Of a DNA stretch of 64,000 nucleotides, positions 61,933 through 64,000 are shown one piece after another. Source of the DNA: Streptomyces sp. 6-11-2 (GTDB lineage: Bacteria; Actinomycetota; Actinomycetes; Streptomycetales; Streptomycetaceae); contig NZ_BJOR01000001.1 of the NCBI RefSeq assembly GCF_006540305.1, positions 4,092,001 through 4,156,000 on the forward strand. Direction: 5' to 3'. The notes below the pieces were generated by a model. That model was not told where the DNA came from. It worked only from the letters and a program-made list of their open reading frames with translations, and searched no databases. A program made the position numbers and the translations under genes. Every line of letters starts with the position of its first letter. Position 1 is the first letter of the stretch.

Positions 61933-62897
61933 GCGGGAAGTACCTGGTGACGGGTGGCGCGGGCTACGTCGGCAGCGTGGTCGCCCAGCACCTGCTGGAG
62001 GCCGGTCACGAGGTCGTCGTGCTCGACAACCTGTCCACCGGCTTCCGTGAGGGCGTGCCCGCGGGCGCCTCCTTCGTCGAGGGCGACATCCGGGACGCCG
62101 CCGAGTGGCTTGACCCCTCCTTCGCCGCGGTGCTGCACTTCGCCGCCTTCTCCCAGGTGGGCGAGTCGGTGGTGAAGCCGGAGAAGTACTGGGAGAACAA
62201 CGTCGGCGGCACGATGGCCCTGCTCGCCGCGATGCGCGAGGCCGGCGTACGCACGCTGGTCTTCTCCTCCACGGCGGCGACCTACGGCGAACCGGAGCGG
62301 GTCCCGATCGTGGAGACGGCCCCGACCCGGCCCACCAACCCCTACGGCGCCTCCAAGCTCGCCGTCGACCACATGATCGCCGGCGAGGCGGCGGCCCACG
62401 GCCTGGGCGCGGTCTCGCTGCGCTACTTCAACGTGGCCGGCGCGCACGGCGCGTACGGCGAACGCCACGACCCCGAGTCGCACCTGATTCCCCTGGTCCT
62501 CCAGGTCGCCCAGGGCAGGCGGGAGGCGATCTCCGTCTACGGCGACGACTACCCGACCCCGGACGGCACCTGCGTACGCGACTACATCCACGTGGCGGAC
62601 CTCGCCGAGGCCCATCTGCTGGCCCTGGACGCCGCCCGGCCCGGCGAGCACCTGGTGTGCAACCTCGGCAACGGCAACGGCTTCTCCGTCCGCGAGGTCG
62701 TCGAGACCGTCCGGCGGGTCACCGGCCACCCCGTCCCGGAGGTCGTGGCCCCGCGCCGGGCCGGCGATCCCGCGGTCCTGGTCGCCTCGGCGGCGGCCGC
62801 CCGCGAAAAGCTCGGCTGGAACCCGTCCCGCACGGATCTCGCGGGTATCGTCGCGGATGCCTGGGAGTTCGCGCAGCACATCGCAAAGGAGCGGTAA
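61929..62897 (+). CDS. galE: UDP-glucose 4-epimerase
   Basis: 322 aa. Extended SDR. Seen: [24 protein letters not shown] (NAD+ binding), [29 protein letters not shown] (catalytic Ser/Thr region), [13 protein letters not shown] (YxxxK) and [53 protein letters not shown] is the family hallmark. Coupled to galT by a 4-base overlap; galK starts directly after its TAA. Confidence 0.97.
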   Translation: MSGKYLVTGGAGYVGSVVAQHLLEAGHEVVVLDNLSTGFREGVPAGASFVEGDIRDAAEWLDPSFAAVLHFAAFSQVGESVVKPEKYWENNVGGTMALLAAMREAGVRTLVFSSTAATYGEPERVPIVETAPTRPTNPYGASKLAVDHMIAGEAAAHGLGAVSLRYFNVAGAHGAYGERHDPESHLIPLVLQVAQGRREAISVYGDDYPTPDGTCVRDYIHVADLAEAHLLALDAARPGEHLVCNLGNGNGFSVREVVETVRRVTGHPVPEVVAPRRAGDPAVLVASAAAAREKLGWNPSRTDLAGIVADAWEFAQHIAKER

Positions 62898-64000
62898 GTG
62901 GGGGCACTTGAGGTCCGGGAAGGCTTCACCGAGCTGTACGGCGCCGAGCCGGAGGGCGTCTGGGCGGCGCCGGGCCGCGTCAACCTGATCGGCGAGCACA
63001 CCGACTACAACGACGGCTTCGTGATGCCCTTCGCGCTGCCGCACGTCACGACCGCCGCGGTCGCGCGCCGCGACGACGGCGTACTGCGGCTGCACTCGGC
63101 GGACGTGCCGGGAGGGCCGGTGGAACTGCGGCTCGACGAACTGACCCCGGAGTCCGACCGCGACTGGACCGCCTACCCCGCGGGCGTGGTCTGGGCCCTG
63201 CGCGAGGCGGGCCACGAGGTGACCGGCGCGGACGTCCACCTGGCGTCGACGGTCCCCACGGGCGCCGGCCTGTCCTCCTCCGCGGCCCTGGAGGTCGTGG
63301 TCGCCCTGGCCCTGAACGACCTCTACGCCCTGGGCCTGAAGGGCTGGCAACTGGCCCGCCTGTGCCAGCGCGCCGAGAACGTCTACGTCGGCGCCCCCAC
63401 CGGCATCATGGACCAGACCGCCTCGGCCTGCTGCGAGTCGGGCCACGCCCTGTTCCTGGACACCCGCGACCTGTCCCAGCGTCAGATCCCCTTCGACCTG
63501 GCTTCCGAGGGCCTGTGCCTGCTGGTCGTCGACACCCGCGTCCAGCACGCCCACAGCGGCGGCGAGTACGGCAGGCGCCGCGCGGACTGCGAGAAGGGCG
63601 CGGCCCTGCTGGGCGTGGACGCCCTGCGCGACATCCCCTACGACGGCCTGGACGCGGCGCTGGCCGGCCTGGCCGGCGAGGAGGGGGTGGCCCGGCTGGT
63701 CCGTCATGTCGTCACGGAGGACGAGCGGGCGGAACGGGTGGTGTCCCTCCTGGAGTCGGGCGACATCCGGTCGATCGGCCCGATCCTGACCGAGGGCCAT
63801 GCCTCCCTGCGCGACGACTTCCGCGTCTCCTGCCCGGAGTTGGACCTGGTCGTCGACACGGCCCTCGCCTCCGGCGCCCTCGGCGCCCGGATGACCGGCG
63901 GCGGCTTCGGCGGCTCGGCGATCGTCCTGACCAACACCTCCGACGTCCCCACCCTCACCAAGGCAATGGAAGAGGCCTTCACCAAGGCGGCCCACACGAT
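62898..64000 (+). CDS. galK: galactokinase (3' end outside the window)
   Basis: GTG start at 62898, directly after the galE stop; 367 codons visible and no stop before the window ends, so only about 20 residues are missing. GHMP kinase phosphorylating galactose. Seen: the galactokinase signature GRVNLIGEHTDYNDGFVMPF, the ATP loop VPTGAGLSSSAALEV, catalytic-region MDQTASACCESGHALFLD, and the third motif TGGGFGGSAIVL. Last gene of the galTEK operon. Confidence 0.96.
   Translation, partial: MGALEVREGFTELYGAEPEGVWAAPGRVNLIGEHTDYNDGFVMPFALPHVTTAAVARRDDGVLRLHSADVPGGPVELRLDELTPESDRDWTAYPAGVVWALREAGHEVTGADVHLASTVPTGAGLSSSAALEVVVALALNDLYALGLKGWQLARLCQRAENVYVGAPTGIMDQTASACCESGHALFLDTRDLSQRQIPFDLASEGLCLLVVDTRVQHAHSGGEYGRRRADCEKGAALLGVDALRDIPYDGLDAALAGLAGEEGVARLVRHVVTEDERAERVVSLLESGDIRSIGPILTEGHASLRDDFRVSCPELDLVVDTALASGALGARMTGGGFGGSAIVLTNTSDVPTLTKAMEEAFTKAAHT

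Overview
The window is GC-rich chromosomal DNA of a Streptomyces species. Evidence: third codon positions are almost all G/C; GTG and TTG starts and ATGA/GTGA stop-start overlaps are frequent; Streptomyces-type families are present (an SsgA-like protein, SepX, a DUF6227-type protein, a galT-galE-galK operon). I assigned coordinates and functions by reading the sequence and from memory of the families; no database search was run.

Layout. 0-17.6 kb is a conserved housekeeping block: DUF6227-type protein, P1 peptidase, MscL, SAF-domain protein, methylthioadenosine phosphorylase, a zinc-ribbon/disordered-tail protein behind a CIRCE operator, an MFS transporter, a K+/H+ antiporter with a CTG start, a penicillin-acylase-family hydrolase, 5-formyl-THF cyclo-ligase, GalU, MoeA/Glp, MoaC, MogA, a RimJ-like acetyltransferase and SepX/GlpR, then tRNA-Ala(CGC). 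The order mscL - zinc ribbon - cyclo-ligase - galU - moeA - rimJ - glpR matches, from memory, M. tuberculosis Rv0985c-Rv0996. 17.8-37 kb is more species-variable: GNAT, XthA with a duplicated start, a MerR regulator divergent from a monooxygenase/hydrolase/SDR operon (mymA-like), a tricorn-type protease divergent from TetR-MMPL, a YbaK-type deacylase, an EamA transporter, a DUF1876-type protein, a serine hydrolase, and a cbiMQO Ni/Co ECF transporter behind a probable Nur box, divergent from an SsgE-like gene. 37.3-41.2 kb holds two tandem paralogous penicillin-binding proteins.

41.3-45.4 kb is an inserted element of about 4 kb. It is bounded by 77-bp direct repeats (73/77 identical) of the 3' end of the protein O-mannosyltransferase gene pmt. 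The two repeats differ inside the reading frame only at synonymous positions. A truncated tyrosine integrase lies at one end. The cargo is a tandem triplication of a small membrane-protein gene (one intact, one with a nonsense codon, one with a G-run frameshift), a CutA-like gene, gene debris and a larger membrane protein.

45.3-53.4 kb returns to conserved order: pmt, rsmI, zinc-ribbon protein, tatD, rpf, ksgA, ispE, again like M. tuberculosis (Rv1002c-Rv1011). A 229-bp MITE-like element with 25-bp inverted repeats sits exactly on the stop codon of the rpf gene. 53.5-64 kb holds an ABC-F ATPase, two tandem proline-rich membrane-anchored beta-propeller proteins, a LuxR-type regulator whose receiver lacks the phospho-acceptor Asp, and galT-galE-galK (galK runs off the end).

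Themes: cell envelope and division (PBPs, Pmt, Rpf, SepX/Glp, SsgE, MscL), cofactor metabolism (molybdopterin, folate, nickel/cobalt), UDP-sugar supply (GalU and Leloir genes), and mobile-element scars (integrative element, MITE, GC-palindrome insertions).
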